A stretch of 6,444 nt of DNA from an uncultured Chlorobiales bacterium. GTDB lineage: Bacteria > Bacteroidota > Chlorobiia > Chlorobiales > Chlorobiaceae. The DNA lies in contig CAIUQW010000196.1 of the NCBI GenBank assembly GCA_903901395.1, positions 1 to 6,444 of the forward strand. The letters run 5' to 3'. Below are positions 6,422 to 6,444 of this stretch, piece after piece. Under the pieces are notes generated by a model that was given only the letters and a program-made list of their open reading frames with translations, did not search any database and was not told where the DNA came from. Position numbers and translations under genes: made by a program. Each line of letters starts with the position of its first letter. Position 1 is the stretch's first letter.

Positions 6422-6440
6422 CCCGGACTTCAGTCCGGGG
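6421..6440. repeat. GC-rich 20-bp perfect palindrome, REP-like or hairpin
   Basis: CCCCGGAC-TTCA-GTCCGGGG forms a perfect 8-bp stem with a 4-nt loop. No T-run follows on either strand, so it is a poor intrinsic terminator by itself. Its compact, intergenic, GC-rich form resembles short dispersed palindromes of the REP type. Only one copy is in this window, so repeat status is unproven. It abuts, sharing one base, the AT-rich inverted repeat at the exporter promoter. Confidence 0.55.
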
Positions 6441-6444
6441 TATG

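Overview
The window looks like chromosomal DNA of a Gram-negative bacterium with moderate to high GC. Several genes lack a clear Shine-Dalgarno sequence. The RND efflux pair and the CYTH-CHAD/ParA pair would fit a green sulfur bacterium (Chlorobaculum/Chlorobium-like), but that guess rests on general style rather than a search, so treat it as low to moderate confidence. No rRNA, tRNA, CRISPR array or insertion sequence was seen.

Left part (1-2010, minus strand): reading leftwards, an O6-alkylguanine-DNA alkyltransferase (1507-2010) is followed by a periplasmic membrane-fusion lipoprotein (198-1376). The 5' end of an RND inner-membrane efflux pump (1-182) comes next and runs off the window. 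The last two are tightly linked (15-nt gap with a good Shine-Dalgarno) and encode two parts of a tripartite multidrug/solvent exporter. The alkyltransferase is separated from them by 130 nt of AT-rich DNA with repeated TAACGG-type motifs, so it need not share their transcript.

Middle (2011-3303): an AT-rich intergenic region with a palindrome leads into an unrecognised 203-aa exported protein (2283-2894, plus strand), closed by a strong 15-bp hairpin terminator. The next 400 nt hold no convincing intact gene. Protein-like stretches in two frames between about 2957 and 3283 suggest either a decayed small gene or chance small ORFs.

Right part (3304-6444): a two-gene plus-strand operon encodes a CYTH-like/CHAD protein (524 aa) and a small ParA-type ATPase (247 aa) that overlap in ATGA. 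CHAD domains are known to bind polyphosphate and target proteins to polyphosphate granules, and ParA-type ATPases are known to position plasmids, chromosome origins and protein or granule cargo on the nucleoid. Their translational coupling suggests a polyphosphate-granule (acidocalcisome) positioning or segregation module. This is the most interesting feature of the window, and it is inference. Convergent to it lies a LysE/RhtB-family exporter (5743-6366, minus). Its upstream region carries a TATAAT box embedded in a perfect inverted repeat, directly abutting a GC-rich palindrome that may be a dispersed repeat.
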